Assembly: GCF_000805335.1 (NCBI RefSeq)
Contig: NZ_KN708638.1
Coordinates: 1,418,161 to 1,482,160, forward strand
Reading direction: 5' to 3'
Length of the DNA stretch: 64,000 nucleotides
From: Streptomyces sp. CT34
Lineage (GTDB): Bacteria; Actinomycetota; Actinomycetes; Streptomycetales; Streptomycetaceae
A program made the translations under genes and the position numbers. The notes beneath the pieces are model-generated. The model was not told the origin of the DNA, ran no database searches, and saw only the letters and a list, made by a program, of their open reading frames with translations. Below, one piece after another: positions 16,794 to 26,547 of the stretch (its first letter is position 1; the number at the start of each line of letters is the position of its first letter).

Positions 16794-17708
16794 TCAGCCG
16801 ACCACCGCGGCGACCGTCCTCCGGACCAGTCCGCGCAGCCATGCGTGCCCGGCGTCGGCGTCCTGGCGCGGGTGCCAGGCCATCGACATCGACACCGGTG
16901 GCAGCGAGAGCGGGATCGGCAGGGCGCGCAGCCCCAGCCCGCGGACCGTCGCCGCCGCGATCCGCTCCAGGGCCATGCCCACCGCATCGCCGTCGCGCAC
17001 CATCAGCAGCGAGGCCGCGAAGGTCGGAACGGTGGCGATCACCCGCCGGTGCAGGCCGAGTTCGGCCAGCGCGGCGTCGATCGGGCCGGTCAGCCGCCCG
17101 CGGCGGGAGAAGTTGATGTGCGCGGCATCGGCGAAACGCCGGGCGGTGACGTTCACGGTCGTGAGCGGATGCCCCTCGCGCACGACCGCGACTCCGCGAT
17201 CGGCGAAGACCTCCTCCGTACGGATTTCCGGCTCACGCCCCGCGACGCTCCCGAACTCCAGATCCGCGGCGCCGTCCCTCAGCACCGGCAGGTCGATATG
17301 GCTCTCGCCGAGGAAGCGCAGCACGACCCGCGGAGCCTCCTGCGCGGCCCGGGCGACCAGTGCCGGGCCGACGGCGGTGACGAAGAGATCGCTGGCGGCG
17401 ATGGTGAACACCCGGGCCAGTTCCGCCGGATCGGCCGGCGCCGACGGCGTCAGCACCCCGTGCGCCTCCTCCACCAGCCGCCGCACGTCGGCCTTGATCT
17501 CCAGGGCGCGCGGGGTCGGCACCATATGGCGGCCGGAGCGTACGAGGACGGGATCGCCGATCGTCCGCCGGATGCGGCCGAGCGCCCGGCTCATGGCGGG
17601 CCCGGAGAGCCCCAGCCGGTCGGCGGCGGCGGTCACACTCTCTTCTTCCAGCAGCGCGTCCAGCGCGATCAACAGGTTGAGGTCGATGTTTGCGTTTCGC
17701 GCAATCAT
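16794..17708 (-). CDS. LysR-family transcriptional regulator
   Basis: A 304-residue LTTR. The winged HTH occupies residues 1-65: IDLNLLIALDALLEEESVTA, AADRLGLSGPAMSRALGRIR and GDPVLVRSGRHMVPT. It is followed by a periplasmic-binding-like effector domain. The ATG at 17708 has AAGGTG eight bases upstream; a TTG six codons earlier is the less likely alternative. It is divergent from an MFS exporter with 55 bp between starts, the usual layout in which a LysR regulator controls its neighbour. The spacer contains TTGCAATTGAG and GTGCAC, possible parts of an operator. The ligand is unknown. Confidence 0.92.
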   Translation of the reverse strand: MIARNANIDLNLLIALDALLEEESVTAAADRLGLSGPAMSRALGRIRRTIGDPVLVRSGRHMVPTPRALEIKADVRRLVEEAHGVLTPSAPADPAELARVFTIAASDLFVTAVGPALVARAAQEAPRVVLRFLGESHIDLPVLRDGAADLEFGSVAGREPEIRTEEVFADRGVAVVREGHPLTTVNVTARRFADAAHINFSRRGRLTGPIDAALAELGLHRRVIATVPTFAASLLMVRDGDAVGMALERIAAATVRGLGLRALPIPLSLPPVSMSMAWHPRQDADAGHAWLRGLVRRTVAAVVG

Positions 17709-17763
17709 GCAGTGCACACCTTGCAATTGAGATCAACTAACCGGGACTCTAGCGTCCCCGCCC

Positions 17764-19359
17764 ATGACCTCGTCAGCGCCCCCGCCGCCCACCGGCCGCA
17801 CCCGGTCCGCCGGGCCCTCAACCACCGCCCCGCGGACCGCAGATGACCCGCCCACCGCCAGCCCCGCCACCGGCGCACCGGCCACCGGATCCGACGCAGC
17901 AGCTACCCCCGCCGGACGACGCTCGGTGACCGCCGCCATGTGCGCCGGTGTCCTCGTCGCGCAGTCACTCGTGGCCGCGATGAACCTCGCCATCCCCAAG
18001 ATCGCCACAAGCGATCTCCACCCGACCCCGTCCCAACTCCTCTGGATCGTCGACACCTACGTCCTGGTCTTCGCGGGCCTGCTGATCCCGGCCGGCGCCC
18101 TCGGCGACCGATGCGGCCGAAAAGGCATCCTGCTGACCGGACTGGGCGTCTTCGGCGCGGGCGCGCTGCTGAGCGCACTGGCCCCCGGCCTCCCGGTCCT
18201 GCTGGCGGGCCGCGCCGTCTCGGGGGCCGGCGCCGCGCTGCTCGTCCCGGCCACGATGTCCGTCCTGCTGTACTCCACCCCGCCCGCGCGGAGGGCGTCG
18301 GCAGTGGCGGCATGGAGCGTGGCGCTCGGTGTCGGCGGAATGGCGGGCAACGCCGGCGGCGCGCTGATACTCCAATACCTGCCCTGGCAGGGGCTGTTCT
18401 GGGGGTATCTGCCGCTGGCGCTCGTCCTGTTCGCCTGGGTGGCGCGGTCCGCGCCCCGGGTGCCCCGCCAGACGGCGACGCTCGACCCGGCGGGGTCGGC
18501 GCTGCTGGCGCTCGCTTCGGCGGCGCTGCTCTTCGGCATCATCGAGGGCCCCGGGCTCGGCTGGGTCTCACCCCCGGTCGCCGGTGCCTTCGCGCTGACG
18601 CTCGCGCTGCTCGCGGGGTTCGTCCGCCACGGCCTGCGGGCCGCGCACCCGGTGCTGGATCCGCGGCTGTTCCGGCTGCCGCGGCTGCGGGGCGGCAGTA
18701 TCGGTATCACCGTGGCCTTCTTCGGCATGTTCGCGCTGTTCTATGTCAACGCGCAGTTCCTGCAGTATGTGAAGGGCTATTCACCGCTCCAGACCGGCTT
18801 TGCGAACGTGCCGATGGCCTTCGGGATGATGGCCGTGACGACGTACGGCATGAGCCTGACGCGGCGGATCGGCGAGGCCGGCACGGCCGGCACCGGGCTG
18901 GCCCTGATAGCCGCCGGCCTGCTCCTGCTCTCCACCGCCGACGCCGCCACCCCCTACGTCCTCTACCTGGCGTTCCTCCTGGTGCTCGCGACCGGCGCGG
19001 GCCTGGCGATGCCGACCCTGTCCCACGCGATCGTCGCATCGGTGCCGGCCCACCGGTCCGGTATGGGCTCCGGACTCCAGGGCGCGGCACGGGAGTTGGG
19101 CGCGGCACTGGGCATCGCCGTGGTGGGCACCGTCCTGTCCGTCCGCCTCACCTCGGGGGCGGGCCACGGCGCGACCACGGCCGGTGCCTTCGCCGACGCC
19201 GCGGCGCTCGGCTACCGCATAGCGGCGGGCGTGGTACTGGTGGCGGGCGCCGTGGTGATATCCGCCCTCCGCACCGGAAGGCACCCCACCGGAACAGACC
19301 CGGCCACACCACACCGACACCGGTCCGGCGCCCGGTCCGAGGTCCGGTCCGCGCCCTGA
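17764..19359 (+). CDS. MFS exporter, DHA2 (14-TM) family
   Basis: A 531-residue drug:H+ antiporter-type transporter with about 14 hydrophobic spans. Motif A is present as GALGDRCGRKGILL and motif C-like sequence as GAGAALLVPATM. About 55 residues of proline/threonine-rich sequence precede the first span, so the true start may be later, for example at MCAGVLVAQ, though that would shorten the family N-terminus. TAGCGT lies eight bases before the ATG at 17764, suggesting a leaderless transcript. Efflux of an unknown toxin or product under the divergent LysR regulator is the likely role. Confidence 0.88.
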   Translation: MTSSAPPPPTGRTRSAGPSTTAPRTADDPPTASPATGAPATGSDAAATPAGRRSVTAAMCAGVLVAQSLVAAMNLAIPKIATSDLHPTPSQLLWIVDTYVLVFAGLLIPAGALGDRCGRKGILLTGLGVFGAGALLSALAPGLPVLLAGRAVSGAGAALLVPATMSVLLYSTPPARRASAVAAWSVALGVGGMAGNAGGALILQYLPWQGLFWGYLPLALVLFAWVARSAPRVPRQTATLDPAGSALLALASAALLFGIIEGPGLGWVSPPVAGAFALTLALLAGFVRHGLRAAHPVLDPRLFRLPRLRGGSIGITVAFFGMFALFYVNAQFLQYVKGYSPLQTGFANVPMAFGMMAVTTYGMSLTRRIGEAGTAGTGLALIAAGLLLLSTADAATPYVLYLAFLLVLATGAGLAMPTLSHAIVASVPAHRSGMGSGLQGAARELGAALGIAVVGTVLSVRLTSGAGHGATTAGAFADAAALGYRIAAGVVLVAGAVVISALRTGRHPTGTDPATPHRHRSGARSEVRSAP

Positions 19360-19382
19360 TCCACAACCCGAACCCACCACAC

Positions 19383-19413
19383 TTGACCTCAAGTTCGCTT
19401 GAGGTAACAAGAT
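19383..19413 (+). promoter_or_regulatory. MerR/SoxR-type promoter with 19-bp spacer
   Basis: TTGACC (19383-19388) and CAAGAT (19408-19413) are separated by exactly 19 bp, the elongated spacer typical of MerR-family targets. The palindrome ACCTCAAG-TTCG-CTTGAGGT (19386-19405) has perfect 8-bp arms and matches the SoxR box CCTCAAGTTAACTTGAGG outside its centre. Transcription would start at or near the ATG at 19420. No merR or soxR gene lies in the window. Confidence 0.75.
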
Positions 19414-19419
19414 CGCCGC

Positions 19420-20106
19420 ATGAGCGGAGACGAGAACGCGACGCCGGAAAAGCCGGAAAGGAGCGCCGCCGGCGACAACGCCGTCCCCACCTACCAGCCC
19501 GCCACCACCCACCAGACCACCACCCGGGATCAGACCGAGACCACGGACCAGGCCATGACCACCACCGAAGTCCCCTCCCCCGTACCGGCACAGCACCGGG
19601 CCCGGCCCCAGCCGCGGCCCGAGGCCGAACCCCGGTTCCCACCACAGCTCCAGCACCTCATCGACCGCGCCGAGATCACCGACCTCCTGAACCGCTACCT
19701 GCGCTCCCTGGACGAGGGGATATTCGACGAAGCCTGGGCCCGCGCCTTCCACACCGAGGAGGTGACCGCCGTGATGCCCGTCGGCACCGTCCACGGACGG
19801 GACGCCCTGCTCGCGAGCGTCGGCCAGGCGATGGCCCTGTTCGACCGGACGGTGCATCTGGGCACCAACGCCGTCATCGATATCGACGGCGACCGGGCCA
19901 CCGCCCGCGGCGCCCAGCTCAGCACCCACGTCCTGGCGGATGGCTCCGAAGACCTCTTCATCTCCGCGGGTCATGCGGACAACGAGCTGGTGCGGCCCCC
20001 GGACGGCTGGCGGATCTCCGCGTCGTCCCTGCGGATCACCTGGACGCAGGGAACTCCGCCGCCGATAGCGACGGGGCCGGAGACCGGGAAGGGGGACACG
20101 GCCTGA
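19420..20106 (+). CDS. SnoaL/NTF2-like protein
   Basis: A 228-residue protein. Residues 1-70 are low-complexity and rich in Thr, Gln and Pro. From about residue 78 (LIDRAEITDLLNRYLRSLDE) it follows the SnoaL-like NTF2 fold, with FHTEEVTAVMPVGTVHGRDA and a C-terminal WRISASSLRITW. Such domains serve as isomerases, hydroxylases or binding proteins; the reaction cannot be told. The start at 19420 fits a leaderless transcript from the MerR-type promoter; a later ATG (residue 46) is possible. The promoter suggests induction by redox-active compounds or another MerR ligand. Confidence 0.78.
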   Translation: MSGDENATPEKPERSAAGDNAVPTYQPATTHQTTTRDQTETTDQAMTTTEVPSPVPAQHRARPQPRPEAEPRFPPQLQHLIDRAEITDLLNRYLRSLDEGIFDEAWARAFHTEEVTAVMPVGTVHGRDALLASVGQAMALFDRTVHLGTNAVIDIDGDRATARGAQLSTHVLADGSEDLFISAGHADNELVRPPDGWRISASSLRITWTQGTPPPIATGPETGKGDTA

Positions 20107-20149
20107 GCCCCGCCCGAGGACAGGTCCGCAACTGGACGCGCACACACCA

Positions 20150-20194
20150 GGTCGGAGGCACGCGCCGGGTCGGAGGCCCGACCAGGTCGGAGGC
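20150..20194. repeat. Three copies of GGTCGGAGGC
   Basis: At 20150-20159, 20168-20177 and 20185-20194, in the gap between the convergent NTF2-like and lrp genes. The second copy forms a small GTCGG/CCGAC hairpin. No function is apparent. Confidence 0.5.
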
Positions 20195-20264
20195 CCGGAC
20201 CGGGCCGGCCCCAACCGGCCCCGTCCCCAGGGCCGTTCCGAGGAGACGGACCAGGAGACAGCCC

Positions 20265-20720
20265 CTACCTGGGAGCCCCCGACCCGTAGCGGCGCAGCAG
20301 TGGCGAGAGGACGAGGACGGACTTGGTGCGCTCGACGAACGGTTCGCCGGCGATCCGTTCCAGGACGCGTTCGAAGTGCCGCATGTCCGAGGCGAAGACC
20401 TGGACGATGGCGTCCGCCTCTCCGGTGACGGTGGAGGCGGACGCCACCTCCGGGTAGCGCGACAGGCCGCGGTGGATCGCCTCGGGCGAGGTGTTGCGGC
20501 GGCAGTAGATCTCGATGAACCCCTCGGTCTCCCAGCCGAGGGCGGCCGGGTCGACCCGGACGGTGAATCCGGTGATCGCGCCGTCCGCCCGCAGCCGGTC
20601 CACCCGGCGTTTGACGGCCGGTGCGGACAGGCCGACCTCCTGGCCGATATCCGCGTAGCTGCGGCGGGCATCCTCGGCGAGGGCGTGCACGATGCGTTCG
20701 TCGAGATCGTTCAGTCGCAC
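20265..20720 (-). CDS. Lrp/AsnC-family transcriptional regulator
   Basis: A 151-residue Lrp-type protein. The N-terminal HTH reads LNDLDERIVHALAEDARRSY, with the recognition region GLSAPAVKRRVDRLRADGAI. The RAM effector domain follows, with VTGEADAIVQVFASDMRHFE. Its start lies 10 bp after the stop of the APC permease, so the two form an operon. By position it probably senses the amino acid moved by the permease and controls that operon, and perhaps davA/davB, through repeated sites upstream of both. Lrp proteins usually bind as dimers to octamers on phased sites. Confidence 0.93.
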   Translation of the reverse strand: MRLNDLDERIVHALAEDARRSYADIGQEVGLSAPAVKRRVDRLRADGAITGFTVRVDPAALGWETEGFIEIYCRRNTSPEAIHRGLSRYPEVASASTVTGEADAIVQVFASDMRHFERVLERIAGEPFVERTKSVLVLSPLLRRYGSGAPR

Positions 20721-20730
20721 TGCGGGTGGG

Positions 20731-22203
20731 TCACTTCTCTGCGGTGGCCAATCGGGAGCGGCGCAAGCCGTATCCGAAGTAGATCACAAGGCCGACGACC
20801 ATCCAGACTCCGAAGACCACCCAGGTCACGGCGCCGAGGTTGCCCATCATGAAGACGCAGAGGACGAATCCGACCGCCGGGAAGAGCGGCGAGAGCGGCG
20901 TACGGAAGCTCCGCGGCATGGTGGGCCGGGTGCGCCGCAGCACGATCACCGCGACGTTGACCAGCGCGAAGGCGAACAGCGTGCCGATGCTGGTGGCGTC
21001 GGCCAGCTGGCCCAGCGGGACGGCCGCGGCGAGCACGCCGCAGAAGAGGCAGACGATGACGGTATTGACCCGCGGTGCGCCGCTCTTGGCGTGCACCTTG
21101 GAGAACGCCTTCGGCACCAGCCCGTCGCGGGACATCGCGAAGAGGATACGGGTCTGGCCGTAGAGGACGGTCAGCACGACGCTGGCGATGGCGACGACCG
21201 CACCGAGGGCGAGCAGGACGGCCCAGAAGTTCTGGCCGGTGACCGACTTCAGGATGCCGGCGAGCGCGGCCTCGGAGCCCTTGAACTTCTGCCACGGCAT
21301 GGCGCCCACCGCGACGGCCGCGACCAGGCAGTAGAGCGTGGTGACGATGACCAGCGACAGCATGATCGCGCGCGGCAGGTCGCGCTGCGGGTTCCTGGCC
21401 TCCTCGCCCGCCGTGGAGGCCGCGTCGAAGCCGATGTAGGAGAAGAACAGCGTGGCGCCGGCGGCGCTGACGCCGGTCATGCCCATCGGCATGAAGTTGG
21501 CGTAGTTGCCGGACTTGACCCCCTGGAGCGCGACGCCGCAGAAGAGCAGCAGCGCGACGATCTTGACGGTCACCATGATCGTGTTGGCCCGGGCGCTCTC
21601 CTTGGCGCCGCCCAGCAGGAAGACCATCGCGAGCATCACGACCAGCAGCGCCGGCAGGTTGAAGTAGCCGCCCTGGCCCGGCGGGGCGGCGAGCGCGGTG
21701 GGGATGGTGATGCCGAGGGTGCCGTCGAGCAGCTCGTTCAGGTACTGGCCCCAGCCGACGGCGACGGCCGCGACCGAGACGCCGTACTCCAGGATCAGAC
21801 ACCAGCCGCAGACCCAGGCGACCAGCTCGCCGAGGGTGGCGTAGGCGTAGGAGTACGACGAGCCGGAGACCGGTATGGTGCCGGCCAGCTCGGCATAGGA
21901 GAGCGCGGAGAACAGCGCGGTGACGCCGGCGAGGACGAAGGAGATCACGACCGCGGGTCCGGCGTCCGGGACGGCCTGGCCGAGCACCACGAAGATGCCG
22001 GTGCCGAGCGTGGCACCGATGCTGATCATGGTGAGCTGCCAGACGCCCATCGAGCGGCGGAGCGTGCCCCCCTCGCCCTTGCCGCCCTCGGCCACCAGGC
22101 GCTCGACCGGCTTGCGCCGCATCAGCCGGGTGCCGAGTCCTCCGGAGGGGGGCGACGGGGAGTCGCTGTTCCCCGGGGGCGGGGCTGCGCGGTTCTCCAA
22201 CAC
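20731..22203 (-). CDS. APC-superfamily amino acid permease, CAT family
   Basis: A 490-residue membrane transporter with 12 or more hydrophobic spans. It shows the APC signature MISIGATLGTGIFVVLGQAV in the first span, the conserved SYAELAGTIPVSGSSYSYAY, and FFSYIGFDAASTAGEEARNP. It resembles cationic amino acid transporters, though selectivity cannot be read from sequence. The GTG at 22203 has AAGGAG eight bases upstream. It is cotranscribed with the lrp gene downstream. Its long leader holds a strong hairpin and three operator-like sites shared with davA. Uptake of lysine, arginine or a related amine is the best guess. Confidence 0.92.
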   Translation of the reverse strand: MLENRAAPPPGNSDSPSPPSGGLGTRLMRRKPVERLVAEGGKGEGGTLRRSMGVWQLTMISIGATLGTGIFVVLGQAVPDAGPAVVISFVLAGVTALFSALSYAELAGTIPVSGSSYSYAYATLGELVAWVCGWCLILEYGVSVAAVAVGWGQYLNELLDGTLGITIPTALAAPPGQGGYFNLPALLVVMLAMVFLLGGAKESARANTIMVTVKIVALLLFCGVALQGVKSGNYANFMPMGMTGVSAAGATLFFSYIGFDAASTAGEEARNPQRDLPRAIMLSLVIVTTLYCLVAAVAVGAMPWQKFKGSEAALAGILKSVTGQNFWAVLLALGAVVAIASVVLTVLYGQTRILFAMSRDGLVPKAFSKVHAKSGAPRVNTVIVCLFCGVLAAAVPLGQLADATSIGTLFAFALVNVAVIVLRRTRPTMPRSFRTPLSPLFPAVGFVLCVFMMGNLGAVTWVVFGVWMVVGLVIYFGYGLRRSRLATAEK

Positions 22204-22306
22204 TGGGTGGCTCCTTTATCGCTGCCGGTCGGGCGGACACATTCCGGCACAGTTCCGTGACGGCGACCGCAGCGGCCGTGTGCGGGCAGGACGAACCGCC
22301 CCAGCA

Positions 22307-22331
22307 GGAGACCGCCGAGCAGGCGGTCTCC
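22307..22331 (-). promoter_or_regulatory. Perfect hairpin in the permease leader
   Basis: GGAGACCGCC (22307-22316) pairs exactly with GGCGGTCTCC (22322-22331) around a 5-base loop, about 105 bp upstream of the permease start. There is no T-run, so it is not a standard terminator. It could be a regulatory leader structure or an operator. Confidence 0.5.
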
Positions 22332-22387
22332 GCCACTCCACGTACAGCGCATGACCTTACGGCCCGTAGTTGATCTGCCGTAATGCA

Positions 22388-22450
22388 GGTTCCTTGCGCA
22401 ACCGCAGCTGATCATTGCGCACCGTGTCCGGTGGCGGTGGTTCGTTGCAC
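22388..22450 (-). promoter_or_regulatory. Three operator-like sites upstream of the permease-lrp operon
   Basis: GGTTCCTTGCGC (22388-22399), TGATCATTGCGC (22409-22420) and GGTTCGTTGCAC (22439-22450) fit GRTTCNTTGYRC or nearly so, at steps of 21 and 30 bp. Two further sites precede davA. They lie about 185-250 bp upstream of the permease start, in the probable promoter region. Confidence 0.55.
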
Positions 22451-22487
22451 ACAAGGGCCCGGAATCGCGGTCCGCCGGGGGGACGCG

Positions 22488-22520
22488 AACGGCCCCGCAC
22501 CGGATCGGTGCGGGGCCGTT
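22488..22520 (-). terminator. Strong hairpin terminator after guaB1
   Basis: A 15-bp perfect stem, AACGGCCCCGCACCG (22488-22502) with CGGTGCGGGGCCGTT (22506-22520), and a 3-base loop. It lies 48 bp after the guaB1 stop. It could also block antisense reading from the other side. Confidence 0.85.
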
Positions 22521-22568
22521 GTGCGGCGCCTGCGGGAGCCGTACGCGGCTCCGGGCGGCCGGCGGGCG

Positions 22569-24074
<1,506 letters not shown>

Positions 24075-24200
24075 CTACGGGCCGGTGAGCCGTGTGGTGC
24101 GATCCGCCAAGCCCGTGCCCGCCCACCGGGACGGCGGCGGCTCACCGGATGTGCCCGTGACGTCGCGGAACGGCGTGCGGGACGGGGCGCCCGGTGGCCG

Positions 24201-24644
24201 CTACGCCCCCTGCCGGCCGCGTCCCCTGGCCATGATCACCGCGAGCCCGGTGCCGCTGTCCCGCCAGTACCCGACCGCGTCCGCCAGCACCTCCTCGACG
24301 ACGCTCCAGTCCTCCGGCACGGCGGCGGCGTACCCCTGCCAGCCCGTGACGACCACCAGCCGGCCGCGGCCTGCGGGGCACCACGACAGATCGGTGAGGC
24401 AGTCGGCCAGCGCGTCCCAGTTGCGGCCGAAGTAGTCCGGCAGCCGCAGCGCACGCGCGCAGCGGTCCATGAACTCGGCCTTGTCCAGGGCCCCTTCGAG
24501 GTCCAGCGCGGCGGCGCGCCAGCCCGCGTCCCGGGCGGCGGCCAGCGCGTCCGCCATCGGGCGGTCCGCCGGCCAGGACAGCACCCCCGCGGGCGTGCTG
24601 CCGTCCAGCACCGCCGCGAGCGGCCGGGGCACCTCGGCCGTCAT
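24201..24644 (-). CDS. Barstar-family RNase inhibitor
   Basis: A 147-residue cytoplasmic protein whose core AALDLEGALDKAEFMDRCAR, then LPDYFGRNWDALADCLTDLSW, is the barstar signature. It should bind and block the barnase/RNase Sa-type enzyme encoded just upstream on the same strand. The C-terminal tail is a little longer than classical barstar (about 90 residues), with an extra N-terminal segment of about 40 residues. The start at 24644 sits inside an 18-bp sequence that also occurs at the RNase stop codon, 110 bp away. Confidence 0.9.
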   Translation of the reverse strand: MTAEVPRPLAAVLDGSTPAGVLSWPADRPMADALAAARDAGWRAAALDLEGALDKAEFMDRCARALRLPDYFGRNWDALADCLTDLSWCPAGRGRLVVVTGWQGYAAAVPEDWSVVEEVLADAVGYWRDSGTGLAVIMARGRGRQGA

Positions 24645-24766
24645 CGGAGCACCGCCCGACCGCGTCCCCCGGAGGACGCCCCCCGGGCCCCCGAGAGCGG
24701 CGCGTGTGGCCGGAATCCCCCTGTGTCTCCCCCGTCGAACACCCTGCACGTCATCGGAGCACCGCC
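24639..24766. repeat. 18-bp direct repeat flanking a 92-bp insert at the RNase/barstar junction
   Basis: CGTCATCGGAGCACCGCC occurs at 24639-24656 and 24749-24766. On the minus strand each copy carries CCGATGACG, in which the RNase stop TGA and a barstar-type ATG overlap. The pattern suggests that an ancestral ATGA overlap was split by a duplication or insertion of 110 bp. Confidence 0.8.
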
Positions 24767-25224
24767 TTGAAGGTCCGGTAGTGGTCGTCGGTGTAGAACG
24801 TCTCGTGGCTCTTGCCGGTGATCAGACGGCGCGCACCGCGGTCCCGGGCGCCCGGCGTGGAGACCGTGTACTCGTGGTAGTAGCCGCGCGGCTCCTTGGG
24901 CAGCCGCCGCTCGTGGTTGCCGAAGACGGTGCCGTCCTTCGGATACGGGAAGGGCCCGCCCGCGTCGATGAGCTTCAGGGTGTGCCGCGCCTCGGCGGGC
25001 AGCCGGCCGGCCTGGACGGTCGGTATCCCCTTCGCCCAGCCCGGCGTGCCGGAGGCGCCGGACGCACCCGTACCCGGCGTGCCCGTGGCGGCCGGCTGGT
25101 GCGCACCGGACGAACTCCCTTTGCCGCCACCGCCGGTGGAACAGCCGGTGAGAACGAGAAGCAGGGCGGCGAGCAGTGCGCCGGCGACGGCGGCGGCCCG
25201 CCGCGGGGCGGAGTGGATCAGCAT
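24751..25224 (-). CDS. Secreted guanyl-specific ribonuclease, lipoprotein-type (RNase Sa family)
   Basis: A 157-residue protein. Residues 1-28 form a lipoprotein signal (LLLVLTGC, C28 lipidated), followed by a Gly/Ser linker to about 65. The catalytic domain of about 90 residues aligns with RNase Sa: GPFPYPKDGTVFGNHERRLP, YYHEYTVSTPGARDRGARR and FYTDDHYRTF. The catalytic residues E118, R129 and H148 are kept. The Cys pair of RNase Sa is absent. It cleaves RNA after G and is probably anchored outside the cell. The adjacent barstar protects the producer. Confidence 0.92.
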   Translation of the reverse strand: MLIHSAPRRAAAVAGALLAALLLVLTGCSTGGGGKGSSSGAHQPAATGTPGTGASGASGTPGWAKGIPTVQAGRLPAEARHTLKLIDAGGPFPYPKDGTVFGNHERRLPKEPRGYYHEYTVSTPGARDRGARRLITGKSHETFYTDDHYRTFKAVLR

Positions 25225-25351
25225 GCGCCGATGCTGTCACAGCCGCGCGCGGGCTGCTCGCCGGTCCGCGCACCGGAGCGCACGCGGACGGGAACGGCGG
25301 GCGGGAGCAGCGAGGTGCCCGCCGCCCCGGAGGACCGAGCGGCCCTCGCCG

Positions 25352-26368
25352 TCACTTTCCGTCGGGGTCCGCCCGGTCGAGGGCGGGCCGCGGGCCGGGG
25401 CCGGTCTCCAGGAGGAGGTGGTCGGCGGCGGCGGTGTCCGTCACCAGGCTGGTGACCAGCCCGGAGCGCAGCACCGCGCCGATCGCCGCGGCCTTGCGCC
25501 GGCCGCCGGCGATCGCCACGACCTCGGGGATCCGGCGCAGCCGGTCCGCCTCGACCGTGATGCACCGCTCGCCCAGGTCGCGGCCGATGCGTCGACCCTC
25601 GGCGTCGAAGAGGTGCGCGGACATCTCGGCGGCGGCCCCCAGCGAGGCGTAGTGCTCCCGCTCGTCCTCCGACAGCATGTCGTAGACGGTCGAGACGCCG
25701 GGCTCCCAGGAGCCGATGGAGACGCAGGCGACGGTGACCTTGTCGAAGTACTCGAAGGCCCGGGCGATGCCCGTCTGGCCGCGCAGCGCGGCGGCGGTCG
25801 CCGAGTCGGGCAGCAGCATCGGCGCGTAGATCGGGTGCGCCTCGCCACCGGAGACGTCGGCCGCGCGGCGCACCGCCTCGACCGAGCCGCGGTCGGCGGT
25901 GCCGGCGTCGTACACACCGGTCAACTGGACGACCGTGCACGGCGGGAGCCGGTGCAGCGCGGCAGCCATGTGGATGGTCGAGCGACCCCAGGCGAGCCCC
26001 AGGACGTCGCCCTCGGCGACCAGTTCGCCGAGCAGGTCCGCCGCGACCTCGCCGAGGTTCTCCGGGTCGGCGGCGTCCTCCGAGGCATCCGCGGGCGATT
26101 CGACGACGACCGCGTGCCGCAGGCCGTAGCGGGCCCGCAGGGCGTCGGAGCGCTCCGCGTCCAGCTCGGAGGGCACCCGGATCTCGATCCGTACGAGATC
26201 GCGCTCCAGGGCCGTCTCCAGTACGCGGGCGACCTTGAACCGGCTGACGCCGAACTCCTCCGCGATCTGGATCTTGGACTTGCCCTCAAGATAGAAGCGG
26301 CGGGCCATCGCCGCGGCCTGCACCAGCTCGGCGGGGCCCATTCCGGACTGCGGGCGGCTGGCTACCAC
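25352..26368 (-). CDS. SorC/DeoR-type sugar-binding transcriptional regulator
   Basis: A 338-residue regulator. The HTH lies near residues 13-55: AMARRFYLEGKSKIQIAEEF followed by GVSRFKVARVLETA. The rest is a sugar-isomerase-like effector domain (VLGLAWGRSTIHMAAAL, VQLTGVYD, GIARAFEYFDKVTVACVSIG). The frame opens earlier, including an ATG at 26410. The GTG at 26368 has GGGGAG six bases upstream, whereas AAAGG abuts that ATG, so the GTG is preferred. Ligands in this family are phosphorylated sugars. rpe lies next upstream on the same strand, hinting at a pentose-phosphate link. Confidence 0.9.
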   Translation of the reverse strand: MVASRPQSGMGPAELVQAAAMARRFYLEGKSKIQIAEEFGVSRFKVARVLETALERDLVRIEIRVPSELDAERSDALRARYGLRHAVVVESPADASEDAADPENLGEVAADLLGELVAEGDVLGLAWGRSTIHMAAALHRLPPCTVVQLTGVYDAGTADRGSVEAVRRAADVSGGEAHPIYAPMLLPDSATAAALRGQTGIARAFEYFDKVTVACVSIGSWEPGVSTVYDMLSEDEREHYASLGAAAEMSAHLFDAEGRRIGRDLGERCITVEADRLRRIPEVVAIAGGRRKAAAIGAVLRSGLVTSLVTDTAAADHLLLETGPGPRPALDRADPDGK

Positions 26369-26547
26369 GAAATTCTCCCCTTTTGCGCATCTGATCGAGT
26401 CTTTGCTCATCCTTTCAGAAACCCGAGGTGTACGGGGACCAAGACCGACCCGACGAGCATGAACGCTCGGTTGCCGACAGGACAACCGGCGGCGCACACA
26501 ACTTGGAGAAGCCGGCCCCGGCCCGCGTACCGGCCGGGCGCGCTCGA

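Noticed and set aside
16536..17846. A long plus-strand frame over the LysR gene, with an RBS-like GAAAGGA before an ATG at 16674
   Set aside because: It is antisense to the LysR gene for most of its length and has no protein-like sequence.
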